A stretch of 64,000 bases of DNA from Isoetes taiwanensis. Lineage: Eukaryota; Streptophyta; Lycopodiopsida; Isoetales; Isoetaceae. The notes under the pieces are model-generated. The model saw only the letters and a program-made list of their open reading frames with translations. It did not search any database and was not told the DNA's origin. Positions 46,253-55,429 of the stretch are shown piece after piece. Both the position numbers and the translations under genes were made by a program. The stretch spans positions 4,372,384 through 4,436,383 of the forward strand of contig JAJEKV010000084.1 of the NCBI GenBank assembly GCA_021234155.1. The letters are read 5' to 3'. Position 1 is the stretch's first letter, and the number at the start of each line of letters is the position of its first letter.

Positions 46253-46398
46253 AAGAAAAGTTACATGATAGGCTCAATTAGTCATGTTAGGATCTTTCCA
46301 ACCTCAATTCATGGTAGCTCATTTGGACACCCATGGCCATAGGTTTGAAGTCTTCCCCATCAGGAACCCTTGTGCAGGAAACCGAGGCACCCCTAGCC

Positions 46399-46406
46399 TA
46401 TAAAAA
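46399..46406 (+). promoter_or_regulatory. TATA box of second ORF
   Basis: CCTATAAAAAGGG, followed by a C/T-rich leader and an ATG in good context (CTCAATGGCG) at 46516. It indicates a separate internal promoter. Confidence 0.55.
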
Positions 46407-46515
46407 GGGCCCTCATTTGTCATTTTCTCACCATCAAAATTGCTCTCAGCCCTTTTGGCGATTTTCTAGCTCCTTGTTTGTCCTCATCAGCCATTTTTCA
46501 TACTCTTTTCTGCTC

Positions 46516-47505
46516 AATGGCGCCCTCAAACTTTGTCAGAATCACATCCGTGATTTTCCTGCCGACCAAGCTTTCCATGTCTTCGACCACCTCTTTGATC
46601 TCCACGCCACATTGACTAGGACTCCCTATTACACCGACAATATTTGCCAATATGACCAGCAGATACTACCCTGGGAAGTTAGTCTGCCAACCAGGGGAGG
46701 GAAATGGGTTTCTCTAGACTCTCTGACCCAAACCATAGGTGGGGGAGCTAAGGCCAAGAATAAGGTGTGGTATAGAACCAGAAGCATGCCAGACTACATG
46801 ACCTGTAAGCATCATAGGCATAGATACCTCTCAAACCAAGCAGCCTTAGCTTTGTTCATGCAGTACAAGGCAGTCAACCAACCAGGGGAGCCGTCCATTC
46901 AGCCCTTAGATCTAGCACCTCTCAACACCCGAAGGGAGCAGATCATCATCCATGAAATCGAGTCCACGGCGTACGAGTACTATGGCTCCACCTCGGCAAC
47001 ACCCATGCTGCAGATTGAGCAAGACTATGAGCAACAAGTGGAGGAGAACCCAAGTTGGGAAATGAGCGAAGCAACAAGGATGGAGAGGCAAATAGCTAGG
47101 CAGGAAGGCACACTAAGGCGAGATTTCGAACCACCACTTGGCATCACAGCCCTGTCACCAGTGATTATCGACGGCGAGGAGTACATCTTGGCTAACGACA
47201 TCCTCAACCTTCCCCATTGCCAGGAAGAAGGCCTCAGAATCGACGAGCTCCTAGGCTTAATTGCACAAGAGCAGGGCAGTGACTTCATCGACTACTCCTA
47301 CCAGGAATTTCCAAGGGAGTTATCGGAGCGACACTCATACGCCGGGCACACAATGTCAGATATAGAAGCCTATCAGCAGATAAGGGAGATCTATCGACAA
47401 CAAGAACCTGTCATTCCAGAGGAGGAGTTCCAGCAGATACAAAGCAGATTGTATAAGCCAGGAAGGGGTCCAAGCTCTAGCCGACCAGTCCGTGAGTTCG
47501 CGTGA
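46516..47505 (+). CDS. unidentified second ORF of the element
   Basis: The main frame runs to TGA at 47503-47505 and reads PADQAFHVFDHLFDLHATLT, RTRSMPDYMTCKHHRHRYLS, EEYILANDILNLPHCQEEGL. The C-terminal half is acidic and Glu/Gln-rich, ending in a PGRGPSSSRP segment. The first ATG after the TATA box (46516) is in another frame that stops at 46614, so a one-base shift within the first 100 nt is likely. The open frame also extends upstream to 46333, through the promoter, which is not credible as coding. No known retroviral or other domain is recognised. Confidence 0.5.
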   Translation, partial: NGALKLCQNHIRDFPADQAFHVFDHLFDLHATLTRTPYYTDNICQYDQQILPWEVSLPTRGGKWVSLDSLTQTIGGGAKAKNKVWYRTRSMPDYMTCKHHRHRYLSNQAALALFMQYKAVNQPGEPSIQPLDLAPLNTRREQIIIHEIESTAYEYYGSTSATPMLQIEQDYEQQVEENPSWEMSEATRMERQIARQEGTLRRDFEPPLGITALSPVIIDGEEYILANDILNLPHCQEEGLRIDELLGLIAQEQGSDFIDYSYQEFPRELSERHSYAGHTMSDIEAYQQIREIYRQQEPVIPEEEFQQIQSRLYKPGRGPSSSRPVREFA

Positions 47506-48019
47506 GGCACACACCAACATCAACTTGGAGAACGCTACCACAATGTGGAGGGACCACGAAGACCTCGTAACAATAGACATCTACGGGGAAGCAGCTGGCA
47601 GAAGAGGCACAGGGTCCAACATCACGGGTAAAGGCAAGGCGCTTCGGTACTATCTTCCAGCTCTTAGCCAAGGGCAGATGATAGTATTCCACAGGGAGTT
47701 TAGCCCAAGAGGAGAAGAGTCTGTTGCGCTCCTCATAGCCCTCTCTGGCTTTGGGCAGCACGCCAGACTAGACAACTCATCCGACCGTGTCATCCTTTTC
47801 AAGAGATCAGTAGCTCTTCACTGCCTCGACTTCGCCAGGGGCCACCTCAGGGATGCACATTTGTCAGTAGTGGCAGCAACGGCACCCGAACTCCCAGCAC
47901 CCCAGATGGCTAGAGCACTTGAAGGAGGATCAGCCGCAAGGATATTGCAGAACGTCGGCAAAGGGCTACATCTCAAGAACATCAAGAACTTCTTCAGGAA
48001 CATGAAAGGCCGCCGATGA
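47384..48019 (+). CDS. unidentified third ORF overlapping the second
   Basis: Frame +1 relative to the preceding ORF, open from 47384, giving an overlap of about 120 nt. The first internal ATG is at about 47542 (MWRDHEDLVTIDIYGEAAG). Further on it reads GKALRYYLPALSQGQMIVFH, DSSDRVILFKRSVALHCLD-like text and a basic C-terminus HLKNIKNFFRNMKGRR. It may be expressed by frameshifting or by its own start, or an indel may have split one protein. The compact fold-like N-part and basic tail would suit a nucleic-acid-binding structural protein, but this is a guess. Confidence 0.5.
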   Translation, partial: GRSIDNKNLSFQRRSSSRYKADCISQEGVQALADQSVSSREAHTNINLENATTMWRDHEDLVTIDIYGEAAGRRGTGSNITGKGKALRYYLPALSQGQMIVFHREFSPRGEESVALLIALSGFGQHARLDNSSDRVILFKRSVALHCLDFARGHLRDAHLSVVAATAPELPAPQMARALEGGSAARILQNVGKGLHLKNIKNFFRNMKGRR

Positions 48020-48118
48020 CGAAAGAATTTGCTTGTCCTCAATTAAATTGTATTGAATAATCTCTTTTTGATATTATCATGTATTTCATAGAATGTAGTT
48101 CTATATATTAATGACTTA

Positions 48119-48155
48119 CTAGTAATGGTGCCCAGCGTTGCTGGGCATAAGTTGC
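48119..48155 (-). mobile_element. Helitron-like 3' terminus
   Basis: CTAG (48119-48122), 7 nt, then the perfect GCCCAGC-GTT-GCTGGGC hairpin (48130-48146). Identical over about 30 bp to the terminus at 12416. Confidence 0.7.
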
Positions 48156-48275
48156 GGACCTATGTGAACTGGAACTTGTTCAACTCAACCTCTTTTTCAT
48201 AAATCTAATATATAACTTTTGGTACTCCAAGTTTAAGTTGTTCCTAAGGGCTCTCAAACCTTTGGGCTTTACTAA

Positions 48276-48312
48276 CTAAGTAACGGTGCCCAGCGTTGCT
48301 GGGCTTATGTTG
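48276..48312 (-). mobile_element. Helitron-like 3' terminus, variant
   Basis: The same hairpin (48288-48304) but the end has changed to CTAAG/CTTAG. It lies 157 bp inside the previous one, suggesting insertion of one copy next to or into another. Confidence 0.55.
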
Positions 48313-48319
48313 GAAGTTT

Positions 48320-49420
48320 GTAAATATTTTGGACGCAATGAGAAAAGTCATCGTAGGTTATGAACTCGCGCCATCATCCTTAGTATACATAAAGATCAAA
48401 ATATATGTAAATGTAGAAAAATTGCACAGCATTGCTAGGAAAGAAGGCAGTTAATTGGCTAAATATTGTAGAATACATGTAGCATTAGCATTGGCTTGGT
48501 GCCAATGTAGGTAGATGATATTGGGGTTTCTTAGCAAACAAAGTGAGATATAAGGGGTTTTCCAAAAGCCTAAATGTTTTTTATTGGGGCTTCAGAATGT
48601 TCTATGTACCAAACTTGAGAATTCCATGTCTTTGTTGTAGGAAACCACTTTATCCAACCTATGTTCCATGAAAGTATAAAAAGGATTATAATGCATAAAC
48701 TCAAAGAAACATTCCCACATTGTAATAAACTGGCTCTATGAGGAACGACTACAAAACCCTAAATATGATGACATGAGAAAATGAACAAATAGAACAAAAC
48801 CCTACGACGACGACAACAACAACATTCCAATATGGTATAAATTAAAGCAAACTCATATTGTGGAGCCTGATTGATGCCAATATAAAGTACTTCTCTAGAT
48901 TATCAAAATAGAGAAGGAAGGAAAAGCGGAGGAAGGGGGAGGGGAGGGGAGGGGGGAGGGGAGGGGAGTTGTTATAGAGTTGTTTATATAGTTTGTTTTT
49001 CCTACTTACTATATATTGCATCACACTACAACATCACATTTTAAGGATTTAAATGCAAATATGACATGTGGGCCAAAGTATTTTTCTTAGAGAAGCCTAT
49101 TTAAGCACAATTTCATTAAAATGAGAAATTTCGTGATTCCAATTAGGAACGAAAATCCTTTTTAGTCAAATTTATGCCAATTTTTTGAGCAATTATGGCG
49201 CCATTTAAAAAAAATATGCATCTAAAGTGCCATTTATTGGCGCCATTAAAAATTCTAGCATTGCATAAAATGAAGCTGGAGAAACATAACATCACAAAAA
49301 TAGTAAAAAATTCCGAATTCATAGATTTGCATATTAAAAAATTTGCCAAAACAGGCAAGGACTTCTAAGAGGCAAACAAGATACAAGAGTATTAGTGTAC
49401 AATTTACATTATTTTCATAC
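48320..49420. other. non-coding, Helitron body
   Basis: AT-rich sequence to the right of two Helitron ends. Includes the G-rich tract at 48.93 kb. No coding exon. Confidence 0.5.
48931..48968 (+). repeat. G-quadruplex-prone GGGGA tract
   Basis: GGGGA repeated about six times with G-runs of 4 to 6, in an otherwise AT-rich region. Confidence 0.85.
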
Positions 49421-51036
49421 AAAATTCAGGGTTCTTCATCGTGAAATGTGCTCCACAATAGGATCAGTTCCGTATGGCCAGTGGCCAAGGCTAGAAGAAG
49501 CAACCATAGGATCTCCCGTAAAGCTCTCGAACGCCGGGCAAAGAAATTGGGATCATCAAGAATGTCCATATTGAATTGTGTATTCTTGATCACATCATAG
49601 TCCACATCGGGTGGAGCTTCGGGCATCTCTCGATTTGGTGGATCTACGGCTTCTTCAACTACAAAGCAGTGGTCTCTCTCGCCGAACAAATGCGATGGTA
49701 GGATTCAAGAGGGCGGTCAAGCCTATCTAGAATCCCCTTTAGGCACTCATGCTTAAGCGGGTCACTTTCAATACAATGCAAAATCTCTTATTCAAAGAAT
49801 GAAGCTCGCCAAAAGAACCACAGAGAAGTAATCAAACACCCCTGTTCTCGGCGGTACCATTTTCTCGCACGAGGTAATGCAGCATGTAGCGTGACCCACC
49901 GGTTTCTCATAATTATGTCCCCCGCAAGCCTTGCCACCGTATTGCACTGAATCTGTTGTTGCAGAGCTTCCCGCCATAGCCTCGGTCTCCCCGCTTCGCC
50001 TTCTTCGTTAGGCACGTGAACCGTGGCGCTTCTTGAGGATGATCGCTGAAGGGGAACTTGAGGTCAATAACTTCGACAGAGGACCTTCAAAGGGCCTCGA
50101 ATCTTTGTGGCATACACTAGTGAATGGGCCTCCTGAACTCCCGGGGAGGCGGATTCTTGTATTCGCCCTCATACATGCCAATATAAACTCGATCTGGAAT
50201 CCGATCATCCAATACGATGAAATCAAAAAGTTGTGCTCCGCCTTGCAAAGACTACTATCCAAAAAGAATCACCGTGGGTGTTCTTTACAAATTTGTATTA
50301 AAGAAATTTGTTAGTGTGGTTTTGTCCCACATTGGAAATATGCCTCTAGTGTCCAGGGCAATCAAGGATACTGGTACAGGAGTGCAAACAACTTGTCCCT
50401 TGCTGTCTGTTAGTTCAACTTCGCAACGGAAGTCTTCAGTATCCTCTCTCTTCAAGACAGCATTGCGTATGAATCTTGCCAAGGCAGGTGGCACGTTACC
50501 GAAAATGCCTTCCTTGCCCACTCCGGTTTCAACCCACTTACTATGCAAGGTGGCCATGGAAATCAGGTCGGTATCCTCGGAAAAGTGAAGGACTTGAACT
50601 TCCTCGGAAAATTATCCTTCACGTATGCAAAAATCTCCTTCTTCAAGAAAGATATGGATCTTAGTGTCTTTGCCCTTGCCTTGAAGAATTGCTTACCTGT
50701 ATAATCACTAGTGACCTTGACGAAGGTCTTCCCATCCAGCACTTCCTGGAACAGAACCCGACAGTCTTCGTAGTCCATACCCCTCATGCACCTCAGGTAG
50801 GTCTGACTGAAGTAGTCAGATTCTTTTGCCCAGTTACAGGTAATAGTTTGTCCCTTGTTGTCTTTTAGCTTGCAAGATTTCCACAAGTTCCATAGGGACA
50901 CGAATAACTGAAAAATATCCTCTGGCATGAAGACCCACTGGTTGAAATCTTTAGGATGCTTACCACGCATGGTAACTTCAGCCAGAGCCAGATAACGCTG
51001 GAAACAACAAGAAGTTAGACTTGAACATTTAATGAG

Positions 51037-51145
51037 CAAATGGCGCCGTGGCGCCATTTGGTGAGGAAATGGCGCCGTGGCGCCGTTTGGTGAGGAAATG
51101 GCGCCGCGGGCGCCGTTTGAACAAATGGCGCCACGGGCGCCATTT
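51037..51145. repeat. four GGCGCC palindromes in an intron
   Basis: Copies at 51037-51060, 51067-51088, 51096-51118 and 51122-51145. Each is AAATGGCGCC, a 2-4 base centre, then GGCGCCATTT or GGCGCCGTTT. They fill the intron between 51001 and 51177. Confidence 0.92.
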
Positions 51146-52019
51146 CATAATCTTGCGTAAAAATTAAAACATGTACCTTGTATGGTTCTCGAAGCGAGAT
51201 TGCCCGCGTCCCCGATGGATCGGGCTTCCCGCGATAGAGCATATTGCTGCCGCAGTGGGTTATGTTATCAATGAATGGCTCTTTGAAAATAGTCTTCGCA
51301 GTGATATCATTGACTTCACAACCGAAAGCTGCAGTATTCCCCTGCTCGCTGATCGTGCTGCATAACACTTTCGGCAATTCCGCTTGAAGATAAATCTTTG
51401 ACATTTGCTCTTGGGACTTTGGTGTGCCGAAGTCTTCTACATACAAGTTGAGCAGCCATAATCGAATGATTACCATTCACTATATAATAGTGCATCCCCA
51501 TGAGGTCATCCTCGGTTTTCCAAGGGACCGCTTTATTTGTGAGGGGATTGAATGGAATCACATCACGGAGTGAAGACCGGATGTGGGTCTCTCCGAAAGG
51601 ACTCCACCAAAGTTTTGACGTGCTCCATATTCCTTGGTCTAGATGTCGATTTGCTGGTCCTTGATATAATTTGAACACGCCTATTTTTTAATGAATGTAA
51701 CACCGAGAGGAAACAGATGCCTAAGTGATCGTAAATTTTTGCGCGCTTGTATTCTCTGCCTTTTCCTCTTCTCCTCTTGACCTTTCCACCCTAAGATTTG
51801 CAGGCACCTCTAGCAAGTGCCGAGCTATTCTTAATGTGAGCTTCTTTGGCTCTAGCTTCTTAATGGGGACCCTTTTGGCGGTGTGTCCCAAGGGATCCTC
51901 GCTATGCCTTGGGCTCCTGAGGTTCACCACCACTTATAGGACTTCCAAAGGGACTTGGAGTCCGAGGCTCTCCTTTGTTTTTGGTGTCCTCTCCTTCTCA
52001 AGGCTCTCCTACTGTGCTT

Positions 52020-52290
52020 CTTCTTTTTTCCCATCCGTTTCCTCTGTCTCCACTTCCTTTCCCTCCGTTTCCGTGGTCAGCCTTTCCTTCCTTCCCCCCT
52101 TGCCTTCCCTATCCTTTTCTTTCCTTTGCCCTTTTCTTTTCCTTCTTTTCCCTCTTTTCTTTATCTTCCTTCTCTTTCTTTTCCTTCTCTTTCTTTTCCT
52201 TCTCTTCCTTTTCCTTCTCTTCCTTTTCCTTCTCTTCCTTTTCTTTAGATTGTTTCTTTTCCTTCTTTTCCATATCTGGATCTTTGTGAT
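52020..52290. repeat. C/T-rich tract encoding Lys/Glu repeats
   Basis: CTTCTCTTCCTTTTC units. On the minus strand they give KEKEEKEKEE-type repeats of the neighbouring gene. The plus-strand Phe/Leu/Ser ORFs are shadows. Confidence 0.8.
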
Positions 52291-53050
52291 CCTTTCTCTT
52301 AACTTTCCTCTTGCCCGCCGCCTTTCCTTCCTCCGGTTCCCCGGACATCCTCGATTAGAAGATGAGGAGTCTTTGTCGGCCGCAGTGTATCCCCTAGGGT
52401 TGTCTTGTCTTCTTCTTGCTCAATCGCTTTTAGCCGTGCCGTGTCCACAATGGCGGGTAGTTTCTGCTGGGCTATTGCCTTGACAACGAATGAAGGCGAG
52501 TTTTTCGACTCGTTCATCCGATTGCGAAGAATCATAAAGCCCCTCAAGATTTCTTGTGGACCTTTGATGTCAGCTTCTTCAAAGCTGTTGTACGACGGCA
52601 GCGCCCAGCCTTGCTTCTTTGCCGAACCAGCTACATTTGCAATGCTAGCAGACATCAAAGTGGGATCATAAAACTTCCAGTCCACATAGTACACAATTAT
52701 TCTCTGCTTCAAAGTATCTTCACAGACCACCCGGATCCAATCCTCGCGACCGCTCTTGACAACCAACTTCATTTGGACCAAGATACCTGGCTGGTAAATG
52801 CCGGCTGTTTCTGTGTCTGTCTCCCCTATAAGGAGGCAGAGCTCTCTTCTGCAGTCTCCTTTAGAGCCTGTAGCAGTAGAGGGGCTCACCCGCATTACTT
52901 CCATGCACCAGCACTGCCTATCAAAATCATAGTCTGGTCGGATTGAAATTGTGTTTCCGCACGTAAGATAGCTGCAACAAAGAGGCATCAGCAACAAAGA
53001 GGCATCAGTAAATGGTTTGAACAAGCAGGCAGACAATAGGTTGTGGTTGG

Positions 53051-53767
53051 CAAATGGCGCCGTGGCGCCATTTGTATCAGTCCAGTGCATAAGCACGGAG
53101 GCTGATCGTATGCCTATCCCTGCGTTTGGTCGAAGAGGCCTCCACCCAGTCCAAACCACTCCCCTTCGCAATATTCGAGGAAGATGGTTCGAAGGAGAGT
53201 GGATCGGACTGGGTGGAGGCACCTGCGATTCGTAGGAGATAACACAACAGAACAAGCAGACAGACCAGATGACTAGGCAAATGGCGCCATGGCGCCATTT
53301 GCATCCGAGTTCAGTGCATAAGCAAATGGAAGCGCATTTAATGCATTTCCTCGCGTTTGGTCGCAGGTGCCTTTCCTCAGCCCCTCCCTTCCAAATATTC
53401 GCAGAAGATGGTTGGAAGGAGAGTGGCTCTGACTGGGTCGAGGCACCTGCGACTTGTAGGAGAATACATATGCCGCTGCCTCCATTAGTGTTAAAGGACT
53501 GGACGCAGATAAAAATGGCGCCATGGCGCCATTTGCCAACAACAAGACCCTATGGTAAGCTAAAAGACATCAAATGGCGCCATGGCGCCATTTGGTAGCA
53601 ACAAGACCGTAGAGCAAGCTACCAGGCATCAAGCTACCAGGCATCCTAAAGTAAGCTAAGACTCCTAAAGTGCACTCAATCATCCAAATGGCGCCATGGC
53701 GCCATTTGTCAACTATAAGACCCTAAAGTGGTTACCAGGCATCTAAATAGCGCGGTGGCGCCATTTA
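53051..53767. repeat. six further GGCGCC palindromes
   Basis: Copies at 53051-53074, 53278-53301, 53513-53534, 53571-53594, 53685-53708 and a decayed one at 53744-53767. Most are perfect (AAATGGCGCCA and its complement). They lie in the long first intron of the minus-strand gene, with other short repeats (GCAACAAGACC, TACCAGGCATC, AGGCACCTGCGA). Confidence 0.92.
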
Positions 53768-53974
53768 GCCCAAACAAACAATGCAAGTAGACGACATACC
53801 TGTCCCTTGAGGTAAGCTAGCTTCTGTCTCCACATTTTGTTGAGCTCCAGAATTGTCCATTTCCATTTTGCGCGCCTTGAATTTGGTCCGAAAACCGGTG
53901 TGTATCTAGATGTGTTGAGGCGGTGAACCATGGGAAATGGCGCTTAAATCACCGAAAAAAGGATGAAAAAGGGT

Positions 53975-54270
53975 TGCTTTAGGGCGCCAGGCGCCAGGCG
54001 CCGGGGCTTAGGCGCCGGGCGCCGGGCGGCTTAAGGTCGGTGGCGCTGAGCCGGAATCGAAAACGAATGAAGCGAATGAGAAGCTTCAAAAACAAAGCGC
54101 CAACTAGGGGCCCATCGCCGCCCAGCGCCCATGCCCGTGGTCCAGCGCCCATGCCCGCCGAGCCGCCCCACGTTCCCCGCGTCCAAACGCGTTCGCCGCG
54201 GTCCAGCCGCCCATGCCCGCCCAGCCACCCACTCCCGCCCATGCCCGGCGGTCCAGCGCCCATGCTCGCC
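53975..54270. promoter_or_regulatory. GC-rich repeat-bearing divergent 5' region
   Basis: GGCGCCAGGCGCC-type words (53977-54027), then degenerate CCAGCGCCCATGCCCG repeats. It lies between the start of the minus-strand gene (53931) and a plus-strand ORF (54493), so it may be a shared promoter. That role is inferred from position. Confidence 0.4.
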
Positions 54271-54492
54271 ACAATTCAATTTTGAAATTAATATTTCCCG
54301 GCTTAAACGCCTCACCAAATTTGAACATAAAATTCAAAATTCCCCACCACCAAGAATTAACATAAAAGTCAAAATTCCTACCAGATATTGAAATTTGATC
54401 ACCACTGGCCCAAATTTGAATCGTCCGTTTTGAAAATTGTACTTTGCCTTTAAAGCTCCCTCTTTGCCGCCGTGCTCCCACTTAATGCGACC

Positions 54493-54669
54493 ATGCCACG
54501 ACGCAGACGTTTTCGTGCACGGTTCAGGCGCTTTCGAATCCGCCTGTTCGTCTCAGCTGCCGCTCGCATAAGGCGCGCTTCTTTTCTCAGGCGCCTAGGC
54601 AGAAACTTTGCAAGGCGCATGCGTGCTGTCAGGCGCTTTCTTCTTCGCGCTCACAGAAATCCCAGGTGA
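54493..54669 (+). CDS. small arginine-rich protein, unknown
   Basis: 58 codons from ATG: MPRRRRFRARFRRFRIRLFV, then AAARIRRASFLRRLGRNF and RRFLLRAHRNPR. About a third of the residues are Arg, alternating with Phe/Leu/Ala, like protamine- or capsid-type basic peptides. The DNA is built from GGCGCTTTC and CAGGCGC words shared with the non-coding sequence after it (54675-54760), so the ORF may be a by-product of the repeat. Confidence 0.3.
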   Translation: MPRRRRFRARFRRFRIRLFVSAAARIRRASFLRRLGRNFARRMRAVRRFLLRAHRNPR

Positions 54670-55077
54670 TTCTTGGCGCTTTCTTCTTGGCGAATCCTCC
54701 TTCTTCTTCTCGAATCTTTCTTGGCGCTTTCTTCTTGGCGCTCTTCTTGGCGCATTCTTCTGCCAATATATCTGCTGGGATCAGCTTCATTTTCCTGTTC
54801 TATCTACTGCTCCAGGACATACCACTATGGATCTATCTAATATCAAGTAAGTCCACTGTTTCTGGTATAAATTCTGTTCTATTGCTGCCATGTGTATAGA
54901 GTGTTCAAATGCTGACATTAATGCTGCTAGGACACAGAACCTTGGTTTCAATTGCAAAAGTTATATGGTGCCCATGTTATGCATGCCTGCTCTTATTGAC
55001 ACATATACAACAATGGGAGCAAGAATGCATAACATAGGCACCTCGTGTAGATTTTGTGATGGAGTTAAGCCATTTGG

Positions 55078-55211
55078 TGGAAATGGTGTTGGATCAAATG
55101 GCGCCATGGCGCCATTTGGTCGAAATGGTATTCACACCTATGAATGTGCCATAGGTGTGAATTTGGATCAAATGGCGCCATGGCGCCATTTGATCCAAAC
55201 ACCATTTTCGA
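55078..55211. repeat. nested cruciform with two GGCGCC palindromes
   Basis: Perfect palindromes lie at 55095-55118 and 55163-55198 (36 bp, TTGGATCAAATGGCGCCA and its complement). They are arranged around a 12-bp stem ATTCACACCTAT/ATAGGTGTGAAT (55130-55141, 55151-55162). The outer arms also pair (GAAATGGTGTTGGATC with GATCCAAACACCATTTTC). Confidence 0.92.
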
Positions 55212-55429
55212 CTAAATGGCCTTCATGGCTTCATTTGATCCAAGTGTTCACCGTTACACCAAATGGCCATGGCTTATTTAGCTCCAAATTTGGACCAAAA
55301 TTTTATACATTTGTACTAAATAGCCATTTTCGCTTATTTTTTTTGCTTATTTTTCCTCTATTTCATATGTTCTCAAAAGTGTCGCCTTGCTTGATTGAAA
55401 CAGTTTAATTTTCCCCTGCATAACCTATT

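Larger units (their letters stand above)
49426..53931 (-). pseudogene. multi-exon gene with possible ParB-like GNHS motif, decayed
   Basis: Minus strand. Exon 1 (53800-53931) starts MVHRLNTSRYTPVFGPNSRR and ends at a GTATGT donor. Next (about 52360-52975, after TTGCAG) comes GNTISIRPDYDFDRQCWCME to VVCEDTLKQRIIVYYVDWKF, then a Lys/Glu repeat block (52.0-52.34 kb, in a shifted frame), then VPIKKLEPKKLTLRIARHLL, then MHYYIVNGNHSIMAAQLVCR (51.5 kb), FKEPFIDNITHCGSNMLYRG, a GTACATG donor at 51177, acceptor TTTCCAG at 51001, and FNQWVFMPEDIFQLFVSLWN. Further frames reach 49426. YIVNGNHSIMAA resembles the ParB/Srx signature (V.GxHR..A), which is only suggestive. Frameshifts and stops lie at 52.34, 51.7 and 51.47 kb. 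GGCGCC palindromes occupy two of the introns. Confidence 0.5.

Noticed and set aside
46333-46515. Upstream ATG of the second ORF (MAIGLKSSPSGTL)
   Set aside because: The stretch contains the TATA box and C/T-rich leader, so it is promoter and 5' UTR rather than coding.
51725-52483. 252-codon plus-strand ORF with Phe/Leu/Ser runs
   Set aside because: Shadow of the minus-strand Lys/Glu repeat block, which belongs to the spliced gene there.
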